From Thermodesulfobacteriota bacterium (GTDB lineage: Bacteria; Desulfobacterota; BSN033; UBA1163): a DNA stretch of 50,984 nt. Positions 1 through 8,240 of the stretch are shown piece after piece. Under the pieces are notes generated by a model. The model was given only the letters and a program-made list of their open reading frames with translations. It had not been told where the DNA came from and ran no database searches. The DNA lies in contig JASEHH010000011.1 in assembly GCA_030017685.1 (NCBI GenBank), positions 1-50,984 of the forward strand, read 5' to 3'. The stretch's first letter is position 1. Every line of letters begins with the position of its first letter. Position numbers and translations under genes: made by a program.

Positions 1-693
1 CTTAGGATACCCTGTCGAAAACATTGCTTTTTGAATTCTTGAATTGGCTAAATTATAACTCGCCAGTTGTCTAGTGTCAGGGATTTCTGCAGCCCGGCGG
101 ATGGACTGCTCGGCTAGTTGGACACTATCAGTTACTCTTCTGATTCCAGCGGTCTCAAACGCCATAAATTTAAATAACTCGGGTGGGCCTTCCTGCAGCC
201 AATTTACCGCACGGCCCCGGCCATATTGGTTCTTTACCTGGTGAAATACTTCATGCGGCAAAATGCGGAAACCTTCTTCGGGATTGTTTACGAGATAGCT
301 TGTCCCTTGCGGTGTTAATTGCCTTGTGGGAGTGTATCTTATTATGACAAGAGGTATTTCTACAAGGCTTCCCCCCAGGGTGCCTCTTCTCACGCGATCT
401 TCGGCCTGGGCTCGACTCACATGAGCATAAACCATGAGAGCCCGGATATAGCTTTCGGCATCGTTGGCAGTCACCACTACGGTTACCGGATTGCTTAAAA
501 CAATCTTATATTTCGTAAACAACTTATCCACCGCGTCAATGGCTTTTTGGAAATTTTCCTTGGTTTGGGAAGACACTTCCGTATCGTAAACTAGTTTCCC
601 CCACGATCCCTCCCCGAATGAATTGCTAATTAATACTCCCCAAAATAACAAACTTGCTAAGAGACCTGAAACCAACAAAGGTGCTTTCTTCAT
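1..693 (-). CDS. Secreted HExxH zinc metallopeptidase-like protein (partial)
   Basis: An uninterrupted minus-strand frame of 231 codons runs off the left edge, so the C-terminus is missing. It starts at ATG 693 behind an AGAGG ribosome site. The N-terminus is a signal peptide (MKK, then a hydrophobic run to about residue 22). The sequence HEVFH at about residues 147-151 fits the HExxH zinc site, and WLQEGPPE about 15 residues later fits the downstream Glu ligand of gluzincin (peptidase MA-like) enzymes. That supports an exported zinc peptidase, though the substrate is unknown. About 200 bases separate it from the next gene, which is also exported. Peptidase family assignment is inferred from the motif spacing only. 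Confidence 0.75.
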   Translation of the reverse strand, partial: MKKAPLLVSGLLASLLFWGVLISNSFGEGSWGKLVYDTEVSSQTKENFQKAIDAVDKLFTKYKIVLSNPVTVVVTANDAESYIRALMVYAHVSRAQAEDRVRRGTLGGSLVEIPLVIIRYTPTRQLTPQGTSYLVNNPEEGFRILPHEVFHQVKNQYGRGRAVNWLQEGPPELFKFMAFETAGIRRVTDSVQLAEQSIRRAAEIPDTRQLASYNLANSRIQKAMFSTGYPK

Positions 694-891
694 AGTACCT
701 CTCTACGTATGGATTTATTTTTATCCTGATGTTGAAATAGTGAAAAGTTTACGTTACAAAAAATATACATCTTACCCCAGATAGAAATAAGTATTCATGA
801 CATTAAAAGCAAAATAATTACTTTACACTAGTGGAAATGGTCAGTTAACTGTTTTTACTTTTTTGAGAGCAGGAAAACCTATCACCAAAAA
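694..891. other. AT-rich intergenic gap
   Basis: No coding frame or clear terminator is seen. It lies between the partial metallopeptidase gene and the 3' end of the TPR-MORN gene, and probably carries the promoter of the former. Confidence 0.4.
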
Positions 892-1968
892 TCAGTTACA
901 TCTTGTAGTAAATTCAAGCGGCACTTTATTTTCTAAATTCCCCGTGAACTGTTTGCCATTGCTACAAGTGAAAGTTCCTTTACTCGTGAATTTGCCATCA
1001 ACAAATTCACCTACGTATTTATCGCCGTTTGCATAGGTATAAGTTCCTTTGCCGTTGAATTTGCGATTAGTAAATTCACCTTCGTATTTATCGCCATTTT
1101 CATAGTTGCGAACTCCTTTGTATGCCCCGGTAGGGGGGCTGGGAACAGAAGCCTTTTCGGAATCTAGCACAATTTTGCCAGAACGCACCGGGAGTGCCCG
1201 GCCGTTGGTGACGCGCGACCGGGGAGCCATGCCCCGCCCGCCAACGGTGAACTCGAAGGCGCCGCCGGAGGAACCGTACGTCTCAGATGCCCAGGGAGCA
1301 TTACAAGTAAGACTAATCAATCCCGTTAAATGGACATCAGCACCCCTTTCGCCAAATAAACCAGGACATTCAGATTTATAAGTTTTAGCAGCATCATACA
1401 ACCCAGCCAACTCATCCCGCGTCGGCATCCGCCAGTCTGTGTACCCACCTCCCCGATAATTCTCGCAATATTTCTTGGCATCTTGCCAGTTAATTCCAGC
1501 CCCGTTGTCCTTCGCCGCCCACATCAGGTTTGTCTGCGTGTCTAGTACAGTATCATTGTCATAGGCGATAAAACGGCCATCTCTTTTTATCTCCTTCGCC
1601 TTCTGCTCCTCTGCCCGATACTCCAGCTTGTAGATCTCCTCGCGGACCTTCGCTGCGTCGGGGGCATTGGGGGCGAGTTCGAGATAGCGTTTGTAATACC
1701 GCATGGCCTCCCCGTAGTTTCCGGCCTTGGCATGGACAGCGCCCAAGTTGAAGTAAATGTCTGGCCAGTTCGGCGCGAGCTTCGCCGCCTGTTCAAACTC
1801 GTGGACAGCACGTTTGTAGTCCTTCGGTGTCTTGGCCATTTCCACGGCAGCCATCCCCCGCGCCATGTAACGCCTCGCCTCCTCGGACACAGTCTCTGCA
1901 AGTGTTACAGAAACCCAAGCTAACAATATCATCACACTGATCAAACACCCCATCTGTCTTCGATCCAT
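892..1968 (-). CDS. Secreted TPR, Lcl (DUF1566) and MORN-repeat protein
   Basis: 358 residues, with start ATG 1968 behind AGGGAG. A signal peptide (to about residue 24) is followed by TPR-like helices (about 25-120, with LAPNWPDIYFNLG and LAPNAPDAA). Next comes an Lcl/DUF1566 domain (about 130-265, with LDTQTNLMW, YTDWRMPTRDEL and the closing GRALPVRSG). The end holds MORN repeats (about 285-345: YENGDKYEGEF, YANGDKYVGEF). Exported Lcl and MORN modules are usually carbohydrate- or surface-associated, but the ligand here is unknown. The signal peptide and TPR half are clearly paralogous to the gene at 3375-4090, so the two share a module with different C-termini. The combination of three repeat types in one exported protein is uncommon. 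Confidence 0.85.
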   Translation of the reverse strand: MDRRQMGCLISVMILLAWVSVTLAETVSEEARRYMARGMAAVEMAKTPKDYKRAVHEFEQAAKLAPNWPDIYFNLGAVHAKAGNYGEAMRYYKRYLELAPNAPDAAKVREEIYKLEYRAEEQKAKEIKRDGRFIAYDNDTVLDTQTNLMWAAKDNGAGINWQDAKKYCENYRGGGYTDWRMPTRDELAGLYDAAKTYKSECPGLFGERGADVHLTGLISLTCNAPWASETYGSSGGAFEFTVGGRGMAPRSRVTNGRALPVRSGKIVLDSEKASVPSPPTGAYKGVRNYENGDKYEGEFTNRKFNGKGTYTYANGDKYVGEFVDGKFTSKGTFTCSNGKQFTGNLENKVPLEFTTRCN

Positions 1969-2151
1969 TTTCTATACTCCCTTCTCTTTCCAGACTACAC
2001 GATTAGCGACTCGCTCATGACCAAAGTTTTCGTTTTGATCATGGTTTAATTCTCCTTAGAGCTACTTTCTTCTTTGTTAACATTCAGTCGTTTCACCATC
2101 AAAGTAAGGTCCTAAAAGTAAAATGCATCCCATTAACATTAACAAAATTGA

Positions 2152-3384
2152 TTATTGGGGAACGCCATACAATGGAGTGATGATAAAGTTCTTGTCATCG
2201 CTGAAAAAGTTCGCTGGACCATAGTGAATACCCAAGAGCCTCTTAAGAGGAGAAGCAGTTTCCGGAATCTTCAGGCCAGAATTGATCAGAACCCAGCGAT
2301 CAGCTTCAGAGCAAACCATGTTGTCGGGGCCATAGAGGCCAAACCCGCTCGTGTCCCGGAAATAATCTGTTATCCTTCCCGTATTTTTTGCTTGTTTTTT
2401 CTGCTCCTTCTTTACCAGTTCCTTGGTGTGCTCCCAAATCGCAGCGGTATCAGCTTCTTTTACAGGTTGCGCAACCAGAGCGTCACGATGGCCGTAAGTA
2501 CTGAGGAATTCCTCTTCACTAATTACATGAGATCCCCTTTCTGATGTATGGTCAAGGAAGAGCTTTTTGCCGTTAACCTCCTTAAGAAAGAGAACCGTAT
2601 GCGAAGCAGGCGATTGAGAGGCGGAGGAAAGTCTATCTCCAAAATTAATCCAAAAAGATTTTGTATCGTCCGGCGAGGTCAGCAGCACGTCACCGGGTTG
2701 AAGCATCTCATACTTCCTGGGGGGCAGAGGTGGTGGGGCATTCGTCTTGAGCGACTCAGAGATCGCACTAGCATACTTGTTTGGTTCCCTGAGTCTCTGC
2801 TCAATAAGCTGTTTCTGGTTCTTCATCCAGGCAGCATTCATCTTCACAAATTCATCTTGCTCCTGTAGAACCTTCAGATCAACAGGCGCGGAGTCGCGTG
2901 TGCCTTTTTCGTAGCGCGTCTTCAGCCCAAGCGTACCTGAATTCGCCCCCTTCAGCCCAAGCGTATCCGTACTGGTCCCCTTGAGAGTCCCCAGGAGCTG
3001 GTCCTTTTCCTCAGCAAACTTCTTCTGTCGCGCAAGCTCCAGTTCCCTTTCCTTCTGCTCCCTTTGCAGCTGGAGTTGGCGCTGCTTTTCCTGCTCGAGT
3101 GCCGCGGCGCCGCCGTCCCCGCTGGGGCTACTCTGCGTGGGGGACCTGTAGGAGGGGGTGTCGAATCCGGAGCAGTAGGAGTTATTCCGCTCAAAGCCTG
3201 CGCTGGAGTTTCTGTATGCTTCGCATTGAGAGCGGGTGGCGAAGTTCCCTCTCCCTCCGGCCCCGAACATCCCTGACGCCTTGCCTGTGTAATAAACCTT
3301 CCAGTCAGCAAGGGCGGCCTCGGGTGCAATGACCGCAAGAGTCAGAATGAAAATCCCGACGATTCTGATTCGGTTCATGACCAT
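2152..3384 (-). CDS. Secreted permuted NlpC/P60 (YiiX-like) cysteine hydrolase
   Basis: 410 residues starting at ATG 3384, six bases after AGGAGG. The start overlaps the end of the TPR gene upstream, which suggests translational coupling. A signal peptide ends near residue 26. A low-complexity, highly charged Gln/Glu/Arg region with coiled-coil character follows (about 95-140), then two copies of a TLGLK motif (about 140-155). The C-terminal half carries the marks of the permuted papain-like NlpC/P60 fold: LQPGDVLL, SASHTVLFL (candidate catalytic His) and MVCSEADRW (candidate catalytic Cys). Such enzymes cleave amide bonds in cell wall peptides or lipid-linked substrates. Substrate is not predictable from the sequence. 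The catalytic assignments are by eye. Confidence 0.75.
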   Translation of the reverse strand: MVMNRIRIVGIFILTLAVIAPEAALADWKVYYTGKASGMFGAGGRGNFATRSQCEAYRNSSAGFERNNSYCSGFDTPSYRSPTQSSPSGDGGAAALEQEKQRQLQLQREQKERELELARQKKFAEEKDQLLGTLKGTSTDTLGLKGANSGTLGLKTRYEKGTRDSAPVDLKVLQEQDEFVKMNAAWMKNQKQLIEQRLREPNKYASAISESLKTNAPPPLPPRKYEMLQPGDVLLTSPDDTKSFWINFGDRLSSASQSPASHTVLFLKEVNGKKLFLDHTSERGSHVISEEEFLSTYGHRDALVAQPVKEADTAAIWEHTKELVKKEQKKQAKNTGRITDYFRDTSGFGLYGPDNMVCSEADRWVLINSGLKIPETASPLKRLLGIHYGPANFFSDDKNFIITPLYGVPQ

Positions 3385-4090
3385 CTCGTACCTCCTAATC
3401 TTTTTCCCACCAGCGATTTATTTTTTTGAGGTCTACCAGAACGGGCCCCATAATCGCACCATCCTTCAGTACCCTCGGTGCGTAAACCCCATTTAAAAAT
3501 AGGCCCCTTAATTTCGTTAGACGACCAGCCTCCCCTTGAGTTTGGTCGTCCGTTGTTGTAGTAGTCGTAAGTCCACCATACCGGCAACTCTACTGAATTA
3601 TTATTTTTACGTTTAATAAAGGTAAATTGCTTATCTTATCCTGAAAGGACTCTCCTCCAACCTTTTCCCATAATTCCTTATTTGAAAACAAAACCAAAAC
3701 GTCGATAATATCAGACACCGATAAAACCTGTTCAACCTTATACTCAAGCTTGTCTATCTGCTCATTTACCTTTGCGGCATCAGGGGCACCGGGAGCAAGC
3801 TGAAGATATCTGTTGAGGCTCGTAATGGCTTCTCTGAGCTTCCCGGCCTTTTCCTGAACAAGCCCCAGGTTGTAGTAAGGATCAGGCCAGTTAGGGGCAA
3901 GCCTTGCCGCCTGCTGAAATTCCTTGATTGCTTGTTCATAATCTTCAGGTGATTTTGCCATCTCCACCGCGGCCTGACCGCGCGCCATATGGCGTCGGGC
4001 CTCTTCGGATACCGCTTGGGCATTGACAGCGGACAACAGCAAGGCACTAAAAAGCAGCGAAATGATAAAAACCAATTTTGTAGTCTGCAT
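3375..4090 (-). pseudogene. Secreted TPR protein broken by a 5-bp tandem duplication
   Basis: The frame begins at ATG 4090 behind AAGGAG with a signal peptide and TPR helices (LAPNWPDPYYNLG, LAPGAPDAA). These closely match the N-terminal half of the gene at 892-1968. It stops at 3590 after 166 residues. The adjacent frame continues without interruption to the stop at 3375 and reads as a plausible C-terminus (VELPVWWTYDYYNNG). The two frames meet at 3631-3640, where TTATC is repeated twice. Removing one copy gives a continuous frame of 236 residues (711 bases, a multiple of three) reading FQDKQFTFIKRK. The downstream hydrolase start overlaps the restored stop, as expected for an operon. This is either a real inactivating mutation, phase variation, or an assembly error. 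Confidence 0.75.
3631..3640 (-). repeat. Tandem 5-bp duplication (GATAA x2 on the coding strand)
   Basis: Two adjacent copies of TTATC (GATAA on the coding strand) sit exactly at the frame break of the TPR gene. Loss of one unit would restore a single open frame. Confidence 0.8.
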
Positions 4091-4150
4091 CGCTCTCCTT
4101 CAGTTCTGGTTTTTTCTTAATTCAATTGAAGAATCTCCCTCACGACTATT

Positions 4151-4191
4151 CAAAAAAACAAAAAAGCCCATCCTTTTTGAGAATAGGCTTT
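4151..4191 (-). terminator. Rho-independent terminator, minus strand
   Basis: On the minus strand a stem of AAAGCCTAT and ATGGGCTTT (8 of 9 pairs) with an 11-base loop is followed by a T-rich tail (TTTGTTTTTTT). It lies just upstream of the TPR gene at 4090 and would insulate it from transcription coming from the right. Confidence 0.65.
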
Positions 4192-4427
4192 ATTTTGAAC
4201 AAACCATTTGAATACCCCCCCAGGTTGCCCTACTCTATCCGAAAAACAACATGCTGACAAATTTATAGAAGCATTTTTTGTGCCAAGAGGGTTCTTCCTT
4301 AACTCTTTGATATCAAAGCCGACTTGTCCGATGGGCAAAATTAAACTGACCAAAAACGGCAATGGTCTGACAATCCGTACTCTTTTTTAGACCCAATTGG
4401 TAGGGAAGTTAGTATCCAATTTCAGAC

Positions 4428-4603
4428 TCACAGCGCCCTGCAGACCATGCCTCTGAGATATTCTCCTTCGGGGTGGGACAGGTCGACGGGGTGATCGATC
4501 AGGTGCCCTCTTCTGGCCAGGAGTTGAACCCTTCTGCCTGCATCTATGGCCGCGGCGAAGACGATCTTCTGAAAGAGATCCCAGTTCATATGGTGGGAGC
4601 AGG
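4428..4603 (-). pseudogene. Detached 3' fragment of an rlmI-type methyltransferase gene
   Basis: This stretch is a diverged copy of the last roughly 58 codons of the intact methyltransferase gene about 1.1 kb away (5572-5745). Read on the minus strand it gives CSHHMNWDLFQKIVF and ends in GEYLRGMVCRAL followed by TGA, where the intact gene ends in GMVCRAM and TAA. Homology stops abruptly at 4603, so there is no start and no N-terminal or SAM-binding part. Differences are mainly silent or conservative (V to I, S to A, P to L), so the copy diverged while still coding, or came from a related gene. It is not expected to be functional. Confidence 0.85.
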
Positions 4604-5113
4604 TTATTGACTTGTTGACTTGGTTGAAGAGTGACTTGTGACTTGGGGTCAGACTTAAAGATTGAGATCCGGCGGCATCTATAAAAGTTGGCCAAATTAT
4701 TCAGTCATTGAGTCATTGGGTCCATTGGGTTATTGAGTCACGAACCTCGAAGCAAGGCAGTCATTTCTGACTGAATTTTTCAGTCAAATGTCAATGTTTA
4801 AGACCGGTAGACCCGCTTCTTATAAACGGAGGAACGTTGTTGAAAATTGACACTTATTTCTTCCAGGTGACCAATTTCTGAGTTTTGCCCTTGAGGATGT
4901 TGGAGCGTACGGCCGCATTTGAACCGTCAGTCCGATTATAAATAGATCACTTCACAAAGACCGGGCCAAAGAATTGACGGAAATCAGATCATCTTCCCAA
5001 TGATAGAATCCAAGGCTCAAAAGGGACAAAAAGACAAAGTGCAATTAGAGATTTTGGTTGACTTCTGACGCAGGGTAATGTTAGTTTGGAGGAACCCAAA
5101 AAAGGGGCGAAAA
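4604..5113. other. Non-coding stretch with short imperfect repeats
   Basis: No convincing gene. At 4604-4740 there are irregular repeats of GACTTG, GTCATTGAGT and ATTGGGT motifs. The remainder up to 5077 is unique sequence that presumably includes the promoter of the coiled-coil gene, although no clear -35/-10 pair was found. Confidence 0.4.
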
Positions 5114-5527
5114 ATGGCTTCGGATGAATTGAAGATTGTCTTGGAAGATGTGAAGGAAAAGTTCGATACGGTAATAGAGGGTATTAATATGGTTAGGGAG
5201 ACCTTGGAACGTCACAAAGAGGAGAACCAAAGGGAGCATGAGGAATTTAAGAAGACGATATTGGGAGTTCAGGTTGATGTGTCCGAGCTAAAGACCGATG
5301 TAGCAATCCTAAAGACCGATGTAGCAATCCTAAAGACCGATGTAGCAGTCCTGAAGACCGATGTGGCAATCCTAAAGACCGATGTAGCAGTCCTGAAGAC
5401 CGATGTGGCAATCCTAAAGACCGATGTAGCAGTCCTGAAGACCGATGTCTCCGAGATAAGGAAAGACCTGAATGACCATCGGGATAACACCGAGCTCCAT
5501 GCAAGTGAAAAGAGGAAAAAGGCTTAA
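5114..5527 (+). CDS. Small coiled-coil protein made of a seven-residue repeat
   Basis: 137 residues from ATG 5114, preceded by AAGGGGC. An in-frame ATG at 5078 is possible but has a weaker site. Residues of about 20-50 are charged helix, then come eight consecutive units of LKTDVA(I/V) (about 59-114), then a charged tail ending in ASEKRKKA. Seven-residue periodicity with Val/Leu at fixed positions is the signature of a coiled coil. The repeat is equally exact at the DNA level (21-bp units), so it can expand or shrink without a frame change. There is no signal peptide or membrane segment, so it should be cytoplasmic. No function can be assigned; oligomerisation through the coiled coil is likely. 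It converges on the methyltransferase gene. Confidence 0.75.
   Translation: MASDELKIVLEDVKEKFDTVIEGINMVRETLERHKEENQREHEEFKKTILGVQVDVSELKTDVAILKTDVAILKTDVAVLKTDVAILKTDVAVLKTDVAILKTDVAVLKTDVSEIRKDLNDHRDNTELHASEKRKKA
5288..5455 (+). repeat. Eight tandem 21-bp units inside the coiled-coil gene
   Basis: Units begin at 5288, 5309, 5330, 5351, 5372, 5393, 5414 and 5435. Each starts CT(A/G)AAGACCGATGT. The fourth to seventh alternate between two variants (GTAGCAGTC and GTGGCAATC type), which indicates duplication of a 42-bp pair. The eighth unit is diverged at its end. Confidence 0.95.
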
Positions 5528-5571
5528 TCGAAATAACTCCGGAGTCCCACCTTCAAAATTCATTTTTGGAC

Positions 5572-6753
5572 TTACATCGCCCTACAGACCATGCCTCGCA
5601 AATATTCTCCCTCTGGGTGGGAAAGGTCGACGGGATGATCGATCGGGTGCCCTCTTCTGGCCAGGAGTTGAACCCTTCTGCCCGAATCCACGGCCGCGGC
5701 GAAGACGATCTTCTGAAAGAGATCCCAGTTCATGTGGTGGGAGCAGGAGAAGGTGAAGAGAAGGCCCTCCCTTTTCAAGAGACGGAACGCCTGAAGATTG
5801 AGATCTTTATATCCTCTCGAAGCGCCCGGGAGGTGAGCCTTCTTTTTGGCAAAGGGAGGAGGATCGAGAACGACGATATCATAATCGGGTTCAAGGCTCC
5901 TCATCACTTCAAAAGCATCTCCCCTGATCAAATGGGGGGATATCCCTTTTAGATGATTGAGAGCAAAATGGTCCTTCGCTCTTTCGAGGGCCTCTTCCGA
6001 GGAGTCGACCATTGTAATCTCTTTGGCTCCGCCAAGCCCTGCGTGGATAGAGAAACCTCCGGAGTAGCAGAAGCAATCCAGTATCTTCTTTCCGTGAGAA
6101 ACCTTTTGGAGAGAAAATCGGTTCTCCCTCTGATCCAGGTAAAAGCCTGTCTTCTGTCCTTCTTTCACATCGACTCTGAACCGGCATCCATACTCCTCTA
6201 TCTCAACAGGACCGAGGATTTCCTCCCCGTAGACAAGACCTTTGGCCTCAGGCAAACCTTCCTCTTTTCTGAAGGGGACATCGCTCCGTTCATAGATGCT
6301 TTTCGGATTAAAATGCTTGATCAGAAGATCGAGGAAAAGTCCTTTCAGACGCTCCATCCCTGCTGTCAGACATTGAAGAATAAGGATCTCCCCATAACGA
6401 TCCACAATCAGCCCTGGAAGGTAATCTCCTTCTCCATTGACCATCCGGTAGGCATCGGTCTTTCCCTGCAATCCCTTCTCTCTCAAGGCATCGGCCTGTA
6501 ACAATCGCCCTCTGAAAAAGGACGAATCCAGAGTTTCCCTTCTCCGGGTCAGCAAGCGGAGAATGATCTGAGAATGGGGGTTGAATTGGCCTATCCCCAA
6601 AAATTTTCTATCCCCGGAATAGACCTCTCCAATCTCTCCCGGAGCAAGATCCCCCTCCGCTCTGGCAACAGCTCCTGAAAAGATCCAGGGATGACCCCTT
6701 AGAATTGGTTTTTCCTTTCCTTTCTTTAAGATGATCTTTGGAAACGTATTCAT
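5572..6753 (-). CDS. rlmI: Class I SAM-dependent rRNA methyltransferase, RlmI family
   Basis: 393 residues when started at ATG 6753 (MNTFPKI); a TTG nine codons upstream is also open. The N-terminal part (about 1-75: GHPWIFSGAV) is a PUA-type RNA-binding domain. The catalytic part has the SAM-binding motif DCFCYSGGFS (about 226-235), the DPPPF motif (297-301), and SCSHH (336-340), which holds the likely catalytic Cys. The family methylates cytosine C5 in 23S rRNA (C1962 in E. coli). Length and motif order are normal. The neighbouring truncated copy at 4428-4603 covers only its C-terminus. The specific rRNA site is inferred from the family. Confidence 0.85.
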   Translation of the reverse strand: MNTFPKIILKKGKEKPILRGHPWIFSGAVARAEGDLAPGEIGEVYSGDRKFLGIGQFNPHSQIILRLLTRRRETLDSSFFRGRLLQADALREKGLQGKTDAYRMVNGEGDYLPGLIVDRYGEILILQCLTAGMERLKGLFLDLLIKHFNPKSIYERSDVPFRKEEGLPEAKGLVYGEEILGPVEIEEYGCRFRVDVKEGQKTGFYLDQRENRFSLQKVSHGKKILDCFCYSGGFSIHAGLGGAKEITMVDSSEEALERAKDHFALNHLKGISPHLIRGDAFEVMRSLEPDYDIVVLDPPPFAKKKAHLPGASRGYKDLNLQAFRLLKREGLLFTFSCSHHMNWDLFQKIVFAAAVDSGRRVQLLARRGHPIDHPVDLSHPEGEYLRGMVCRAM

Positions 6754-6777
6754 CCGTTGATCCGAATAATCAAGCTC

Positions 6778-6925
6778 CAAGCACCAACACCCAAATAATG
6801 ACCAAGCTCCAATAATCCAAATTTTGAGAAACGGTTCATATGCTCCTGGTTATGGAAATTTGGGTGATTGGAGATTATTTGGAGTTTGCCTGCCTGCCGC
6901 AGGCAGGGGATTTGGTTATTGGAAT
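6778..6925. repeat. Imperfect long inverted repeat with an embedded 19-bp palindrome
   Basis: Repeated motifs of the type CCAAGCTCCAATAATCC occur on the left, and the complementary TTGGAGATTATTTGGAG on the right, folding into a long imperfect hairpin. The palindrome CCTGCCTGCCGCAGGCAGG (6889-6907) sits in the right arm. A similar structure, also carrying the 19-bp palindrome, is found at 12047-12195. Confidence 0.6.
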
Positions 6926-6967
6926 TTTATGCTGTCGTGTGCCAACGGGTTGTTGCCCAAATCGATT

Positions 6968-7110
6968 TCATGCTTCGACAAGCCTGTCCTGAGCGAACCG
7001 TTCACCCTTCGAGAACCTCAGGGCGAACGGAGAGTCGAAGGGCTCAGCATGACCGGAAAAGATACAAGATTTCAACATAACACCGCTCGCCCTGAGCCTG
7101 TCGAAGGGCA
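6968..7110. repeat. REP-like palindromic cluster
   Basis: Several copies of a motif related to CTTCGACAGGCTCAGGG occur in both orientations (about 6968-7050 and 7089-7109). The last copy is palindromic around CCTGTCGAAGGGC. Related copies lie at 32510-32585 and 44537-44562. It separates the methyltransferase and ATP-grasp genes; no gene is visible in 6781-7184. Confidence 0.7.
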
Positions 7111-7184
7111 AATGGTTGGTTTGGGCAACAGCCCGTCAACTAATGGAATCTGAAAAAAGGATAAAGATCATGAAGGAGATAGGA

Positions 7185-8201
7185 TCACATTCTCCTTTGG
7201 AGCGCCTTCTCAATCACCTTTCCTATAAACTCGGAATAGGTCATCCCCTGAATCCGGATGGCTCTGGCCATGCCGGATGGCGGGGAGATATCCGGGTTGG
7301 GATTGACCTCCAGGATGTAAATCTTTCCGTCCCGGTCAATCCGCATATCCACACGGGCATAGTCCCGGCAGCCGAAGAGTTTAAAGACTTTGATGGCAAG
7401 ATGTTCCACCCGTTTCTGCATCACCCACTCCAGCGGGGCGGGGCAGATCGGTTTAGATTTCTGATATTCGATGCTCTCCTGCACCCACTTGGCTTCATAA
7501 CCGCAAATCCGTGGGATCCCTTCTGGGAATTCCGAATAATCGATCTCAGAGATGGGAAGGGCTCCTACTTTTCCATTCGTCTCCATCAGGCCCACATTTA
7601 ATTCCCTGCCTTCGATATACTCCTCCACCAGCGCGGGTTGACGATACTTTTCGATCACATACCGGATCTGCCTGTTCAGGGCCTCATCGTTATGGACCAC
7701 GCTCTCCTTCGAGATCCCGAGACTGCCATCTTCGTGAAGGGGCTTGACGATGATTGGAAAGACATTTCCTTTCAGGGACCCGACCTCGCGATCGAAGATC
7801 TTATACCGGGGGGTGAGGATACCCTGGGAGGAGAGGATATCCTTCACCTTCCCTTTATCCTGACACAACCCAAGCGTCAGGGGAGAAGACCCTGTATAGG
7901 GAATCCGTAAGAGATCCAGCAGGGCGGGGATATTCATCTCCAGGCAGGCGTCTCCATACACACTTTCACACAGGTTGAAGACAACATCAGGTCGAATCTC
8001 TTTCAACCAGTGGATGATGGAGTCGATCTCATTTCGGACGGCCATCACAAAATATTGATGCCCCAGGGAACGGATCCCCTCTTCGATCGCACCGATCTCC
8101 TCGAGGACCGACCCCTCCGCCAGAATATCCTTCTCCTCACCCTTCTCAAGCCTTTCAAGAAGGTTGTAGAGCACAGCCACTTTTAACCCAGCCTCTTCCA
8201 T
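7185..8201 (-). CDS. D-Ala-D-Ala-ligase-like ATP-grasp enzyme, partner of KamA
   Basis: 338 residues from ATG 8201, preceded by GAGGGAAGGAG; an upstream GTG at 8237 would overlap the kamA stop. The N-terminal Rossmann-like part contains PDVVFNLCE. The ATP-grasp part contains PYTGSSPLTLGLCQDK, PIIVKPLHEDGSLGI (ATP lysine and loop), ALVEEYIEGRELNVG and the metal-binding YILEVNPNPDISP. This is the D-alanine-D-alanine ligase superfamily, which joins a carboxylate to an amine using ATP. A true cell wall ligase would normally sit with mur genes. Here it directly follows lysine 2,3-aminomutase, so a beta-lysine or other amino acid substrate is a reasonable inference. It is paralogous to the protein at 13300-14313. 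Confidence 0.85.
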   Translation of the reverse strand: MEEAGLKVAVLYNLLERLEKGEEKDILAEGSVLEEIGAIEEGIRSLGHQYFVMAVRNEIDSIIHWLKEIRPDVVFNLCESVYGDACLEMNIPALLDLLRIPYTGSSPLTLGLCQDKGKVKDILSSQGILTPRYKIFDREVGSLKGNVFPIIVKPLHEDGSLGISKESVVHNDEALNRQIRYVIEKYRQPALVEEYIEGRELNVGLMETNGKVGALPISEIDYSEFPEGIPRICGYEAKWVQESIEYQKSKPICPAPLEWVMQKRVEHLAIKVFKLFGCRDYARVDMRIDRDGKIYILEVNPNPDISPPSGMARAIRIQGMTYSEFIGKVIEKALQRRM

Positions 8202-8215
8202 CTCCTTCCCTCTTC

Positions 8216-8240
8216 GCGGTGAACCTGGCAGGTTCACCGC
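8216..8240. promoter_or_regulatory. Perfect 12-bp-arm palindrome at the kamA stop codon
   Basis: GCGGTGAACCTG and its exact complement flank a single central base. The palindrome covers the last codons and stop of kamA and lies 15 bases before the preferred start of the ATP-grasp gene. No T-run follows, so it is not a classical terminator. It could be an mRNA hairpin that tunes coupling, or a protein-binding site. Confidence 0.65.

Noticed and set aside
4387-4695. Minus-strand frame of 102 codons
   Set aside because: It reads the methyltransferase fragment in the wrong frame; the correct frame is reported as a pseudogene.
5288-5455. Possible CRISPR array
   Set aside because: Units are contiguous, without spacers, and encode an in-frame protein repeat.
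7185-8201. Cell wall D-alanine-D-alanine ligase (Ddl)
   Set aside because: Only the superfamily is supported. The kamA neighbour and lack of mur genes make a peptidoglycan role unproven.
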